Notes under the pieces: model-generated
Seen by the model: the letters and a program-made list of their open reading frames with translations, nothing else
Told to the model about the DNA's origin: nothing
Databases searched by the model: none
From: Sporothrix humicola
Lineage: Eukaryota > Ascomycota > Sordariomycetes > Ophiostomatales > Ophiostomataceae
Direction of reading: 5' to 3'
Assembly: GCA_021396245.1 (NCBI GenBank)
Contig: WNYE01000051.1
Coordinates: 192,701 to 256,700 of the forward strand
Length of the DNA stretch: 64,000 nucleotides
Made by a program: the position numbers and the translations under genes
Shown: in pieces, positions 33,244 through 44,521 of the stretch
Numbering within the stretch: position 1 is the stretch's first letter
How the letters are laid out: each line of letters opens with the position of its first letter

Positions 33244-34143
33244 ATGACTAAAGCCGAAGTACACAGATCCCTGAGAGCTAGGCTCGACCCCAACTCCAGC
33301 ATGTCCTACAAGCTGCTCGGACTCGGGGGCACAAGCTATGTCACGACGACCGACAACGTGACGGTCCTCAAGGGCTACCAGGTCTGGGTCGACGGCGAAT
33401 ACTCCCACGGCCGCGACAGCTGCGAGGACGACCTGGTCCGCGAGGCCGCCATCTACGCGCACCTCGGCCAGCACCCGCAGATCCTTGAATGCTTTGGCCT
33501 GGAAGAACATTGTGCGGGCGTCCACTCGCTCCGCCTGGAACTGGCGCCGCTGGGCTGTGTCCGACAGTTTATCGAGGGCAGCTCGTCCAGTCCTCTCCCT
33601 CCCCTGCACACCCGCCTCAGGATGGCTCTAGATGTCGCCACAGGCGTCGCGCATCTTCACTCGCGCGGTGTCCAGTACTGCGACCTGAGCTGCCGGAACG
33701 CCTTTTTGTTTGATGGGTACCGCGTCAAGCTCGGCGACTTTGGTGCATCCCTTTTCCTCGAGGGCCACGACCACGGCCACGACCACAGCTGTGGCCAAGA
33801 CCTCGACCTCGATTTTACGCCAACCTTTTGCGAGGAGGCGCAGTACGAACTGACCTTGCGTGGGCGAGAATTCAGAGACCGGCCGCCAATCAAGCGGGAC
33901 CTCTTTGCCCTGGGGTCGGCCATCTACGAGATCACAGCGTGGCAGCGGCCGTTCCAGGGACTGCCAGATTCAGAGATTGAAGCCAGGTACGCACGGGAGG
34001 AATTTCCTTCCCTCACGGGCAATGTGGCTGGCCCCGTAATACAAAAGTGCTGGGACGAGGAGTTTGACACCGCCGACGAGGTCGCGGAGGCGCTGGCACG
34101 ACTTGTCGCGGAGACGGGCGCCTCAGAGAGTAGAGTGCCATGA
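33244..34143 (+). CDS. divergent protein kinase-like protein
   Basis: A 299-residue single-domain kinase-fold protein from the ATG at 33244. The ATG at 33301 (MSYKLLGLGG, 280 residues) sits nearer the glycine loop and may be the real start. Motifs numbered from 33244: a weak glycine loop GLGGTSYV (26-33), the ATP-anchoring Lys in VLKG (43), a helix-C Glu in REAA (67), the catalytic loop YCDLSCRN (145-152) in place of HRDxxxxN, with Asp and Asn kept, and DFG (165-167). A His/Asp-rich insert GHDHGHDHSCG follows DFG. The APE motif is degenerate (EEAQYEL). It may be active, because Lys, Glu, catalytic Asp and DFG remain. It belongs to the small, fast-evolving kinases that expand in filamentous ascomycetes; the substrate is unknown. 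Confidence 0.72.
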   Translation: MTKAEVHRSLRARLDPNSSMSYKLLGLGGTSYVTTTDNVTVLKGYQVWVDGEYSHGRDSCEDDLVREAAIYAHLGQHPQILECFGLEEHCAGVHSLRLELAPLGCVRQFIEGSSSSPLPPLHTRLRMALDVATGVAHLHSRGVQYCDLSCRNAFLFDGYRVKLGDFGASLFLEGHDHGHDHSCGQDLDLDFTPTFCEEAQYELTLRGREFRDRPPIKRDLFALGSAIYEITAWQRPFQGLPDSEIEARYAREEFPSLTGNVAGPVIQKCWDEEFDTADEVAEALARLVAETGASESRVP

Positions 34144-34740
34144 AATCCCGCCGCAGATGAATTCTGAAACCAGCCATGGACGCACAGCAAAAAAGGTAAG
34201 GATGTTTTGCATTGAGAGAGACTATGGATAACAAGCACCCATCACACACCCGTGAATGAGATCAGGAACCAGCCCAGCCATCACATGCAGTGCGTCACAG
34301 TTCTCAGTATGGATTATCACTGGCACTCGGAGTTGAAGGGTGATGCAAGAGCAGAGCCATGTTGGAGCCGTAAGACGTGTCATGGTAAAAGCAACATTGG
34401 GGAGGAGGGCGTAGAGGTAAATGGTGTTTGGCGTGATTTACTGGCACGTATTTTGTGGGCGAATCAAGAGACATGCATGTCCCAGTTGCCTGCGAGGAGA
34501 GCCGTTTGCCCACCAGCTGAGGCGCCTTCACATCACATCTGCACATTTATGTGATAGGGCAACAAGGAGGGGTACTTGCAGGTTGTTGTCGTTTGTGTGT
34601 GATGAGCTGTAAAATTGACATGAAATGATCACTGGATCTTTTTTAAATGCTGTCATCTCTGTTTTTGTCGCTGTCGTCAAGGTGGCTTGTCCTTCGTTGG
34701 ACTCCTTCACGCTACTTTGTCCAATTTGGCCGACGACATT
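34144..34740. other. intergenic region
   Basis: 0.6 kb between the kinase and deaminase genes, both on the plus strand. It probably holds the promoter of the deaminase gene. No other feature seen. Confidence 0.45.
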
Positions 34741-36813
34741 ATGACAAACGGCACGACCGAGGACGCAGCCGTTGTCTGCGCCGAAAACGTCGCGCTGCTC
34801 CACGCGCTGCACGTCGTCCCTCTTCAGCCCGACAAAATCCCAGTCGACGGCACATGGAAATGGAAAGACGGCTACCGCCTCGCCTTTGTCACAGAGCAGA
34901 AGCTGGCGGGGACCCTATCGTTTTTGCTGAGCATCTCGGATAATCCCGACCGTATCGCCGCGGTCTGCATCGAAGAGGATCATGATGCGAACGGTCTGCG
35001 TGTTTTGTTAGCCGTCAACAAGAAGCAGCCAGAAAGCGCAAGCGGCACCCTGGAGACGCTCAAGAGCGGCATGGAGCGCGTCCTGGCACCGCTCGCACGA
35101 GTGGGAGACACAGACGATAAAGGCGAGAGGGACGGCATCGAAAAGGCGGTATTCTCTAAAATCATTGCCATGTGCAACGCCCGCATCCTCACCCGCTTGC
35201 GGCTGTCGCCAAGCAGCGGTGACAAGAGGTGGGACAAGACAAGACCGCCATTCAGTGGTGTCCTGCAGCGGGTTGTCGACTCGCTCCAGTCCAGCCAGCG
35301 CTACGGTCCCGCAGCTGCCGAAATTATCACCAGAGCCAGGGCGGTGATCAAGCTCCTCAATCTCTGGCCCAAGTACAAGGCTACAGACCGTCTCAAAGAC
35401 CTTGTTGACGCCGTGTGTCGGCTCAAGGCCACCCCAGCCTTTAAGGATACAATTAACGCCATACCAAACGTTGACATGGACCCCGGCGCCCGCACAAGTG
35501 TTGTCAATATTGTGCAAAAGGTGGCGCGGTACCGCGAGGTGGCTCGGTTTTTGGTGCGTACAGCCCGGGCCGAGCCCATGCTGCGGCGCGCCACCGTCGT
35601 CGCCGTCAACCTGCCCCGCGAGGCCTTTGCAGAGGCTGGCCCAGGTGATGACTACCAGCCCGACATCGCGGCCAGACTGCGCTCCGTCTGCGGAGCCAAA
35701 GACCATTCCGACAAGAATCTCGACAAGAATCTCGACAAGGATCTCGGCAAGGATCTCGGCAACACAGTGTTCCGGTATCTAGAGACAACCCGGGCCAATG
35801 CCGCCGATGCTTTCGTCCAGCAAGCACGCGAAACTCTCGACAACGCCAAGATCCACGCCGAGATCCAGCTCGTCGTGTACTGCGAGCGGGAGGGGAAAGC
35901 AAGCAACAAAAAGAAAAAGAAGAACAAGACAAAAGCCCAGGAACCACTGCCGCCCCGCGTCGTGCGCTCCAACAAGGACGCCTGCTTTTTGTGTAGCACC
36001 TTCCTGCAGATGCACCACACCATGTACACGTCGCGCCACCACGGCCGCCTCTACCCGGGCTGGAAGCTTCCACGCACGCTGGACGTGACCACACAAAGAG
36101 CGTTCAACGAGGTGTTGGCACGGCAGATCCGGCAAAGCATCGCCACGCTCAAGCAGCGTCGACAGAGGACGACGTACAACGCCCCCAACGAGAGCACGCT
36201 CACCACGCTGCCTTCGACGACGTCAGTAGACCGTGTCATGCTCAAGAGCACCATAAACGTGGCAGAAACAGACGCCGTTCAAATCGACTCTGAAATCATA
36301 CAGGAGCCAGTCCCAGATGTCAAAGTTGAACTTGTTAAGCAAGCACAGTCGCCAACAGTACCACCAGAAAATCTACCAGAAGACACAAGAAACGTGGCTT
36401 CGTCCGACATTCTAACAGATGCTGGAGAAGAGGGACAGCTTCAGACTGCGGTGGGCACTGGGAAAACGGAACACATGGAGGGTATATCAGATGTCACTCC
36501 TCAAGGCACATCCATCTCTGGCAGTGTAAGAGAAGGCATGGCATCTTCCCTCCACAACTGTGGAACATTTGAGGTAATTATCGAGTACGAGAAAGGTCAA
36601 GAATCCTCGAGAAGGGAGATCTCACTAGGTTATAAAATAGATCGGCTCGATGGAAAAGACGCAAAAAACATTCAAAAAGGCAATGCTATAGACACACAGG
36701 AACTATATCGAAGAGATGAAATCACCTGTAAACTAGACGACAGTGGTTGTATATATCTTGCTTCGGGGACACTTTTAGTCCGAATAGCTATCAAATATCC
36801 GGAGAAAAACTGA
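34741..36813 (+). CDS. OTT_1508-type deaminase-domain protein
   Basis: A 690-residue protein from the ATG at 34741; the frame is open 18 codons upstream from a TTG. The N-terminal half is helical with no family I recognise. The deaminase-fold core is clear: IHAEIQLVVYCE with the zinc-binding and proton-shuttle pair H372-A-E374, and SNKDACFLCSTF with C415 and C418, followed by HHGRLYPGWKLP. This is the pattern of the fungal/Orientia OTT_1508 deaminase family, placed with nucleotide and nucleic-acid deaminases. A 12-bp tandem repeat (about 35711-35760) encodes DKNL/GKDL repeats just before it, and a Lys run (KKKKKNK) sits between the two zinc motifs. The C-terminal 200 residues are Ser/Thr/Glu-rich and noticeably more AT-rich toward the transposon block. 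Substrate unknown; all zinc ligands are present, so activity is plausible. Confidence 0.78.
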   Translation: MTNGTTEDAAVVCAENVALLHALHVVPLQPDKIPVDGTWKWKDGYRLAFVTEQKLAGTLSFLLSISDNPDRIAAVCIEEDHDANGLRVLLAVNKKQPESASGTLETLKSGMERVLAPLARVGDTDDKGERDGIEKAVFSKIIAMCNARILTRLRLSPSSGDKRWDKTRPPFSGVLQRVVDSLQSSQRYGPAAAEIITRARAVIKLLNLWPKYKATDRLKDLVDAVCRLKATPAFKDTINAIPNVDMDPGARTSVVNIVQKVARYREVARFLVRTARAEPMLRRATVVAVNLPREAFAEAGPGDDYQPDIAARLRSVCGAKDHSDKNLDKNLDKDLGKDLGNTVFRYLETTRANAADAFVQQARETLDNAKIHAEIQLVVYCEREGKASNKKKKKNKTKAQEPLPPRVVRSNKDACFLCSTFLQMHHTMYTSRHHGRLYPGWKLPRTLDVTTQRAFNEVLARQIRQSIATLKQRRQRTTYNAPNESTLTTLPSTTSVDRVMLKSTINVAETDAVQIDSEIIQEPVPDVKVELVKQAQSPTVPPENLPEDTRNVASSDILTDAGEEGQLQTAVGTGKTEHMEGISDVTPQGTSISGSVREGMASSLHNCGTFEVIIEYEKGQESSRREISLGYKIDRLDGKDAKNIQKGNAIDTQELYRRDEITCKLDDSGCIYLASGTLLVRIAIKYPEKN

Positions 36814-38362
36814 AGAGAAGGTAAAGAATTAGATGATTTTCTAATCCAGATAGTATTCTAATGCATAAATTTCAATAAAATTTAAATAAATTTTTTAAAA
36901 CGATACATAAAGGTATTACAAAAACTTTTTATAAATATAAAAATAAATTATTTTTTAATTTTATAATTTTTATTTTAAAAAATCAAATAAAAATAACGTA
37001 ACCCTTTTCATTACTCTTTTTACAAAATAATCTTTTTATAAAAATATTAAAAAGTTTATAAATATAAATCTATTTCTCTTCGAATCCCTCCAACCTCCAT
37101 TTACATTTATCTATTTATTTATTTCTAATATTAGCCTTTCGGTTACCGCTATACTTGCCGCCGCCCGGCCGTAACGCGCAGCCGCGCGGCCCTGGGGTAC
37201 GGTTATACCGTTACCCTCTTTTTTAGTGTTTACGAAACGTATACAACCGTTAACGGCGGATAGCTTTACGTCGATTAGTAGTTTACGTCTCCGTTTAAAG
37301 AGCCGTACCGCCGTGGCCTTTAATAGCCCGTTATAGTTTTTTAATAAACGTAGTTATATTATTATTAATACGCCGAGTACTTTTGTTTTTTTTTTTAACC
37401 GGCTTTTAATATTTATTACTTTTATTTATACTTTTAAAACCGTTAATAGTTAAACCGTTAATATACCGTTTACGACTTTTATTTTCGTCGACGTCGTTAG
37501 TATTTACGGTATTTTTAACTTTTACGTTATAAACGTTACTTTTATTTTTATTATTATATATATAATCGATTTATAAACCGACGTCGTATTTAACGTAGTT
37601 TTTTAAAAGTTTTTTTATACCGTCGTTTTTTAAACTTTTTACGTTATTATTGTATTAGTAATTATTATACTTATACTTGTCGGTTACTCGACGAATAATA
37701 ATTATACGTAATTAATTTACGTTATTAAAGTAACGGTATAAATTATTTTTTTATTATAATAAATATACGTATACTTTAATAACTTTAATATTATAATAAT
37801 TAAGCCGTTACTTTACGATAAAGTTTTTTTATATATTAACCGGATAACGTTATCGTTAACTAACGAAGTTATTATTAAAGTTACCGTAATAACCGTTAAA
37901 GGTTATACTTTTATTACCGTTATACGTTAATTTTTTAACGGAAATTACGTTATCGATTTTTTTAAAGGTATAAATCGTTAATTTATAAAAAACTTTTTTT
38001 AAGTAACTTTTTTTAACGTTAAAACGACCGTTATAAGTTTAAAAATTATTCTTTAAAACGTATCGATTAATATTTTACTTTTATTAAACTTAATTATTAA
38101 ATTAAATATACTTCGTTCGGTAATATAAGTAAAGTTAATAATTCGCCGATATTTAAACTTAGCCTTTAATAATAACTTTTATTTTACGTTAACTTTTAAG
38201 GTTAATATAAACTTTTTATTTTAAAACGACGTAATTATTAATTATAAGTTTTATTATATTTACTTATATTAAAAAAATTATAAACCGTAAATTTATCACC
38301 GGTATTAAACTTAAAGTTATTTAAACCAAAATTATTAAAAACCTTTACGGTACACGTATTAT
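36814..38362. other. RIP-mutated AT-rich sequence, left flank of the transposon nest
   Basis: Extremely AT-rich with abundant TA and retained CG but very few CA or TG dinucleotides, the RIP pattern. A short GC-rich pocket (about 37160-37196, CCGCCCGGCC type) interrupts it. This is the sequence into which the outer retrotransposon inserted; it resumes at 55191. I could not read a protein family in it. Confidence 0.7.
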
Positions 38363-38367
38363 AACGG

Positions 38368-38837
38368 TATTACGAACAATACCTAATACACCTACGATGG
38401 GGCCTCGAGTTAAACCTCGAAACCATAAAACTACAAAACCTAGGCCACATAAAAAGTATAACGGGGTAACTATTACGAATAACACCTGACTCACCTACGA
38501 TAAGGCCTTAAGTTAAACTTCGAGATTATAAAACCATAAAGCTCGGGTTACACAAACGAACGTACTAGCCACAAGCTTAACCACGAAGGTTTTACCTTCG
38601 AAGGATCGTTCCCGGGGTAAAGGCTACGTACGTTAAGCCCTCTTAGACTTAACGTAAATTAAACTTTTTCCCCTTTATTTTTTATAGTTTAATAAGTCTC
38701 CCTCGACTCTTTTTCGAATCTTTTAAAATTTAATTTTATAATAAAATTATTATTTGTTCGACGATATTATATATAACCTTTCGTAACTTTTTTTCTTTTT
38801 AATCGATCCTTCTTTTAATTTAGTGTTATTGTTAATA
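38368..38837 (+). repeat. 5' LTR of outer chromovirus
   Basis: 470 bp, starting TATTACGAAC and ending GTTAATA (RIP-altered TGTTA...TAACA). It matches 54716-55185 end to end with equal length; differences are mostly C/T or G/A. Confidence 0.93.
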
Positions 38838-38879
38838 ATTTTAAATTTTTTACCTTTCGATTACCGGAAAAAAAGACCG

Positions 38880-40660
38880 AGAAAATATTAAACGTACGTA
38901 TTACTTGTTCCCGTACCGTGAACCTTACGATTCGTAGCTAAAACACTTCGTTTATTTTTAAAATAACTTCCTTTGTAAAAAACCCGTACGTTACGGTAAA
39001 GAATACTTTTATTAATCCCGCCTTATTTATTAAGGCCGAGGTTAAACCGAGTTATACTTTTATCGCCGTTGAAGCGGTGCTGAGTTAGACCTTTACTATA
39101 GCCACCGTTGACCTCGTTAGAAGAGTGACTTAAAGTTTATTTATTTAAGCCGGACGCCCCTTTTCGTAGGCCTTTACTAGAGTTAAGGCGATCTTAGTTT
39201 ACGTTAAAAATGCCCTCGATAAGCTGTATGACGGGGGTATTAAAGCGGAAAGGGCGTTGAATACTCGTCTCTAAGAGGAGTTTAACGCGTTAAACGTACG
39301 TCGGGTTAATTTAACGTTTACGTATAACATCCGCCAAAGATAAAGAGAGTTCAAAGTTATAAAGGCTCGTAAGTTAATCAAGCGCGCATTGCCCTAAGTG
39401 GCGAACGCTTAAACCTTAATCGCAGGCACTATAAAAACCAAAGGTATACGGGCTAACGTTTAAACGGCGACTCAACCGTAAGTCGTAACCGACGAACCCG
39501 ACGCCTAAACTAAAATTACCGCCGAAACAAACAGTTAAGTTTAACCCTCGATTCCCGTCCTAACCGTAACCGAGATACGTTCGCCTCGGTAAAGCGTCGA
39601 ACCGGCGGTATAAAGTACAGTCGTAACTCACTTAACCGAACTAAAGCGTATCGTTAAACGATAAAACCGTTTTATCTAAGATACAACCTACGAATCGTAT
39701 AACGATCGTAAAGGAGACAAACATAAAGGGGATATAACTATTAAAGGATTTACTTTATTAAAAGAAAACTTTACTTACTAAGAGCGTAAAATTTAACTTT
39801 CGGGTTTAAAGAACGTTTTTTAAAGCCGTAAGCCCGTTTATAAAGATTATAGTCTCCGAATCGTAAAAGTACTCGACCTTATATCGTTTAAGTTAGTGGC
39901 GAAGTGAGAGGCTAAAGTAAGCGAAAAAAAAATTAAAATAAATAAAGAGACGCTTAAAAACGACTGGTCGGCGTTTTAAACGTGGATCTTTACTATTTTG
40001 GGTAAGCTTAACACGGTTAACGTTAATACCCTTACTAAATAGTCCTTAGTAACCCAAATTGTTAACCAGTCTCCGTAAAAATTCGTAACGTACCTCTTTA
40101 CGTTTAAAGAGCGAATGGAGGATATTATACTCGATTCGGTCAAACGCGACCGTTTCGTTGATAGCTTACGAAGTAACATTAAAACGTCCTTAACTTAACA
40201 CTACCTCGAAAGTATTAAAACCTAAGAGGAACTACTACCATACACGGAGCGTATTTAAACCACAATTCCTCTCGCTGATAAGAAGGCTGACCCGGGCTAT
40301 AAACGTAAGCGCGACGAAGAATCGGGTCTCTCTCGACCGCAAGCCACCCTCAATTCGAGACAGTTAAGGAATTCGGGTCAGTCTAACGGTTTTAGTAACG
40401 GAAACTTTACTATTAGTTATAAAAGTAACCGGGGCCGTTTTAATTATTAAAGTAATGGTCGAGGCTAGTCTCCGCGTTTTAATCTTAAAAGAAGGAATAA
40501 TACGGGGTCCCGTACGAAAAGAAAACTTCGCGGTATAGAGGTAAATCGTACTTTAATCGAAGGGTACCACCGATACGGCAAAACCGACCATTAAATTAAA
40601 GATTACTCGTAAACACCTCTTATTTAACAAAATATAACTTAAGTAAAAAACGGTCAAACG
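38880..40660 (+). pseudogene. gag remnant of outer chromovirus
   Basis: Degenerate capsid region ending in a CX2CX4HX4C zinc knuckle at 40565-40606. All three cysteine codons have become TAC (Tyr), while the histidine (CAT) is kept and the residue after it is a stop. TGC-to-TAC is exactly the TpG-to-TpA change made by RIP. Left limit approximate. Confidence 0.8.
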
Positions 40661-40689
40661 TCGAAGTAAAACCCTTTACTTAAACGTCG

Positions 40690-43241
40690 AATAAATTAAT
40701 AGTGGGTAACCGGATATATATAGCTTATACGATTTGTGGGCGAACCGATATTAATATACTTGTAAACTTTAATATTACCGTTAAGAATAACGTTATAAGT
40801 TAAAAATTCGTATAACGCCACGGTTTTCAAAGATCTAATAAAAAAACAACGTTTATAAAAAGCGTAGTCGGTTAATTAATCGAGTATTATAGAGTATAAA
40901 CGATCCCACTCACCGTAACCGACTTACGGGGCACTCGTAAAACGATTACGCACGACTATACCGCGATAAATCGTTTATACGGACCAGGGTACAACTTAAT
41001 CATTTTCTCCGTAATAACTTTACGAGATTTATAAATTTATCTCGTACCGTACTAAAATCAATAGTAGTTCGAGCAAAATACAACTAAGTTAAAGATTAAG
41101 TTTTAATACTAATTTACTAAAAAAACTCGTAACCTACCGTTTGTTTATACTTTAATAAATAAACCGGCGGCCAAAAACGAAAAAAGACAAAAGGCGTTCC
41201 CATTAAACGACGAATCGAAAGTAAACCAAAAGGTAATTTAAATTCCGTCGGAGTTTTTTTCGTATAAAAATATTTTTAACGTGGTTATAATAAAGACTAT
41301 TCCCACGGCGTATTTAACGCGACACCCTATTAATATTATTCTTAAGGAGAAACCGTCGTATAACACCATTTACCCTTTCTCAAAAAAAGAACTTATAACT
41401 CTCCGCCGATACATCGACGAAAACTTAACGAATGGTCGTATTAAGCCTTTTAAAAGCCTTACTAGTGCTCCGATTTTATTCGTGTTTAAAAAAAATAACT
41501 CTTTACGCTTATATATAAACTACTAAGGTTTAAACTACGTAACGGTTAAAAATCGGTATATATTCTCCTTTATATCGAAGATCTTAGACCGAGTGAGCGG
41601 GGTTAAGTTTTTTACTAAACTAAACATTAAGGACGCTTACTATCGTATTCGCATTAAGGAGAGTAATAAATGAAAGACGGCGTTTTATACCCGATACGGG
41701 TACTATGAGTATATAGTACTCTTATTCGATTTAACGAATACGTTAGCCACCTTTTAATTATATATCTATAAGGCGTTAAAAGACTTGGTAAATACTATTT
41801 GTATCGTATACATGGATAATATTCTTATTTTCTTTAAAGACTACGATTCGTACTAAAGGTATATACGATCCGTGTTCGAAAAGCTTCGAACGGTAAAACT
41901 TTTTATAAATCCAGAAAAATACTATTTCTACGAAGACTAAGTCGAATTCCTCAGTTTCGTTTTAACACTAGACGGGGTGCACATAGATCCCGGGCGAGTC
42001 GTTACCATTTCAGAGTGGTTGTCACCAACCACTTTCTAAGAAGTATAAGTATTTTTAAGTTTTTATAATTTTTACCGACGATTTATTTACAATTATAACG
42101 CGATTACCTTACCACTCACGGACTTAACGAAAAGCGTAGTCTTAAGTAAAAAGAAAAGGCTATTTACGTAGACAAAGAGAAAGAAAAAAACTTTTTAAAA
42201 GCTTAAAAAAGCTTTCACCGAAACGCCACTTCTCCGTTACTTTAACCTTACGAGACTATTATAACTTAAGACCGATACGTCCGGATACACTATGGCGGGG
42301 ATTCTGTTATAGCTAGACGATTTTAACGCGTAGTACTTAATCGTTTTTTAGTTTCGAAAATTTGAAAAAACGGAAATTAACTATAGTACGTTAAATTAAA
42401 AGATATTAACTATAATAAAATCTTTTAAGCATTAACGCCAATATTTAAAGGGGAGTCGTACTATAGTCGAGGTCCTCTTAGACTATACTAACTTAACAAA
42501 GTTTATATAAACCTTAAAGTTTAATAAACGGTAAACACGTTAATGTATATACTTATCTCTATTTAATTTCACTATCTTTCATCGGCTAAGCTCTCGAAAT
42601 CCCGTTAATACGCCGTCGAGACGGCTAAACTATATACCTAAGGGCGATCAAAATAATTAAACCCCCTTTTTATTACCGGAGTTACAAAAAAAGTTTCGTA
42701 TTCAAAGCATTTCTATCGTAAACTATACGGAGTACACCTAAGACGTACTCAACGCGGACGCTTTTAACCACCGGCCAAATATAAAAAAAAAAATAACAAA
42801 GTCCGTTTTAATCCAATAAATTAAAACCCGTATTTTAAAAACGCCGAAACGACGTAAGTTAAAACCGCGATAAATTCGTAAGCGAAAGTAAAAGAAGTAC
42901 TTTAAGTAAGTAATCTCGCGAGCGTTCGTATAAGAAATCTTAACTTAAAAGTTACCCCGGTTCTTTAAAATATTTTTATCGTTGTAAAATACGATTAAAG
43001 CTTTATAAGTAATTAACGCGGAGTCGAATGAGATCTAAGCTAAGTGTAAGTTTAAACGTGGACCGGCACTATAAACTTTTAAAAGAAACCTTTTATATTA
43101 CAAAAATTAACTTTTTATACTAAACGAAACAACACTCCGTAACAAGATTATCGTCATTTATTATAATAAGTTAACCTTAGGCCACTTTAACGCCGTTAAA
43201 ACGAAAAAGTTTATCGAACGTAAGTTTTACTAGTCGTCTCT
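40690..43241 (+). pseudogene. pol remnant of outer chromovirus (protease, RT, RNase H, integrase start)
   Basis: The best-preserved frame is 41281-41526, with the RT start (YPFSKKELITLRRYIDENL and FKKNNSLRLYINY). The RT catalytic motif at 41809-41820 reads YMDN, with the second Asp lost through G-to-A. The integrase zinc region (LGHFNAVKTKKFIERKFY) is at about 43165-43230 and breaks off at 43241, where the 1,620-bp element is inserted. It continues in frame at 44862 and again after 52243. Confidence 0.85.
43237..43241 (+). repeat. target-site duplication TCTCT (left)
   Basis: 5 bp identical to 44862-44866, flanking the 1,620-bp inverted-arm element. Confidence 0.9.
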
Positions 43242-43444
43242 TGTTACAAAGGCACTTCCCAAGAATGAGGTAAGAGTCTCTGCTAGGTGATTAGGCTAGG
43301 GGAGGGGTTCTTGTTCTTGTAAAACAGTGATAAGGTGTAACGGTCGAACAATACTTAACACGTGTAAAAGGTAGTGATTGTATACAATAAAGGCACAAGA
43401 ATATAAGTTTATATAGTTATATATTTTAAATAATCGGTAGCGAC

Positions 43445-43744
43445 TACCGGTTTTATTAACGGAAGTTTAAAAAAAAAGGTAAAGGCGAAAGATTTTATTA
43501 TTAAAAATTTTAAAAAAAAACTAAATAAGGCGGCTACGCCAAACAGTAAAGCGACCTTATGGAACTCGATGCCAACACAAAAGAAACACCCCAAAAAAAG
43601 AAGTTTACGGGGGAATGTTATAACTGCGGACAAAAGGGACACTACGCCAGGGACTGCCGGGCGCGCGTCCCCGAGAAGAAACAAGTCGCTACTATTGTTA
43701 CAAAAGTATTTCTTAAGAATAAAGTAAAAGTCTTTGTTAAGTAA
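43445..43744 (+). pseudogene. gag fragment with intact zinc knuckle
   Basis: Fragment of the capsid C-terminus. A 61-codon open frame (43559-43744) contains an intact CX2CX4HX4C knuckle at 43616-43657 (CYNCGQKGHYARDC). It runs out through the linker into the inverted arm fragment. It is far less RIP-mutated than the paralogous segments at 44270-44521 and 46620-46870. Confidence 0.8.
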
Positions 43745-43835
43745 TTAGGTTAAGGGAGGGGTTTTTGTTTTTATAAAATAATAATAAGGTATAACGGTCG
43801 AATAATACTTAATACGTATAAGTTATTACCGTCGT

Positions 43836-44521
43836 ACTTACGAGGTAGGGCCCTGAACTTAAGAAAAGGTACGGACAAAGTGTTTACAGTAATCGTTTAT
43901 TTAAATAAACCAACCACGGCCTAGGTATAACTTTACTTTAACAACTACTTTACTAATAAGTATAACCTCGACGAGATAAACGAAAATACGAAAAAGTTGT
44001 TTTTATCTTTCGGAAAGTTTATTAAAATACTTTAAGAGGTTTTCGGAGACTTTGACATCGATAAAAAATACGAGCGGAAGTTATTTCGGTTTAAATAAAC
44101 TAAGTCGGTATTAATGTATATTAATAAATTCCGATAAATTATAGTTTATTTTAATTAAGACGACGATTTAACGATAGTTTAATATTATAATAAACTTAAA
44201 AACGATATTAAAAATAAATTTAATAAAGTACTTTAACCGGCCTTATTAACGGAATATTATACGATAGTTATCGGTATCGATAACCGGTTTTATTAACGGA
44301 AGTTTAAAAAAAAAAGTAAAAGCGAAAGACTTTATTATTAAAAATTTTAAAAGAAAACTAAATGGGGCAGTTACGTTAAGTAATAAGGTAACTTTATAGA
44401 ACTTAATGTTAGTATAAAAGAAACATTTTAAAAAAAAAAGTTTACGGGGGAATATTATAATTGTAGATAAAAAGGACATTACGTTAAAGATTGTTGGGTG
44501 TGTGTTTTCGAGAAGAAATAA
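43836..44521 (+). pseudogene. second gag fragment, RIP-degraded
   Basis: Longer capsid remnant homologous to inner-element gag 46195-46870, including a damaged zinc knuckle near 44450-44500. It is followed by the same linker plus 126-bp arm fragment as the first gag segment. Confidence 0.75.

Noticed and set aside
34741..36813. The deaminase as the enzyme that carries out RIP
   Set aside because: RIP depends on the RID-type DNA methyltransferase; nothing in the sequence ties this deaminase to it. Only the adjacency is noted.
43242..43444. A stand-alone solo LTR at 43242-43444
   Set aside because: The target duplication pairs 43237-43241 with 44862-44866, not with a site right after 43444, so the arm is one end of the 1,620-bp insertion.
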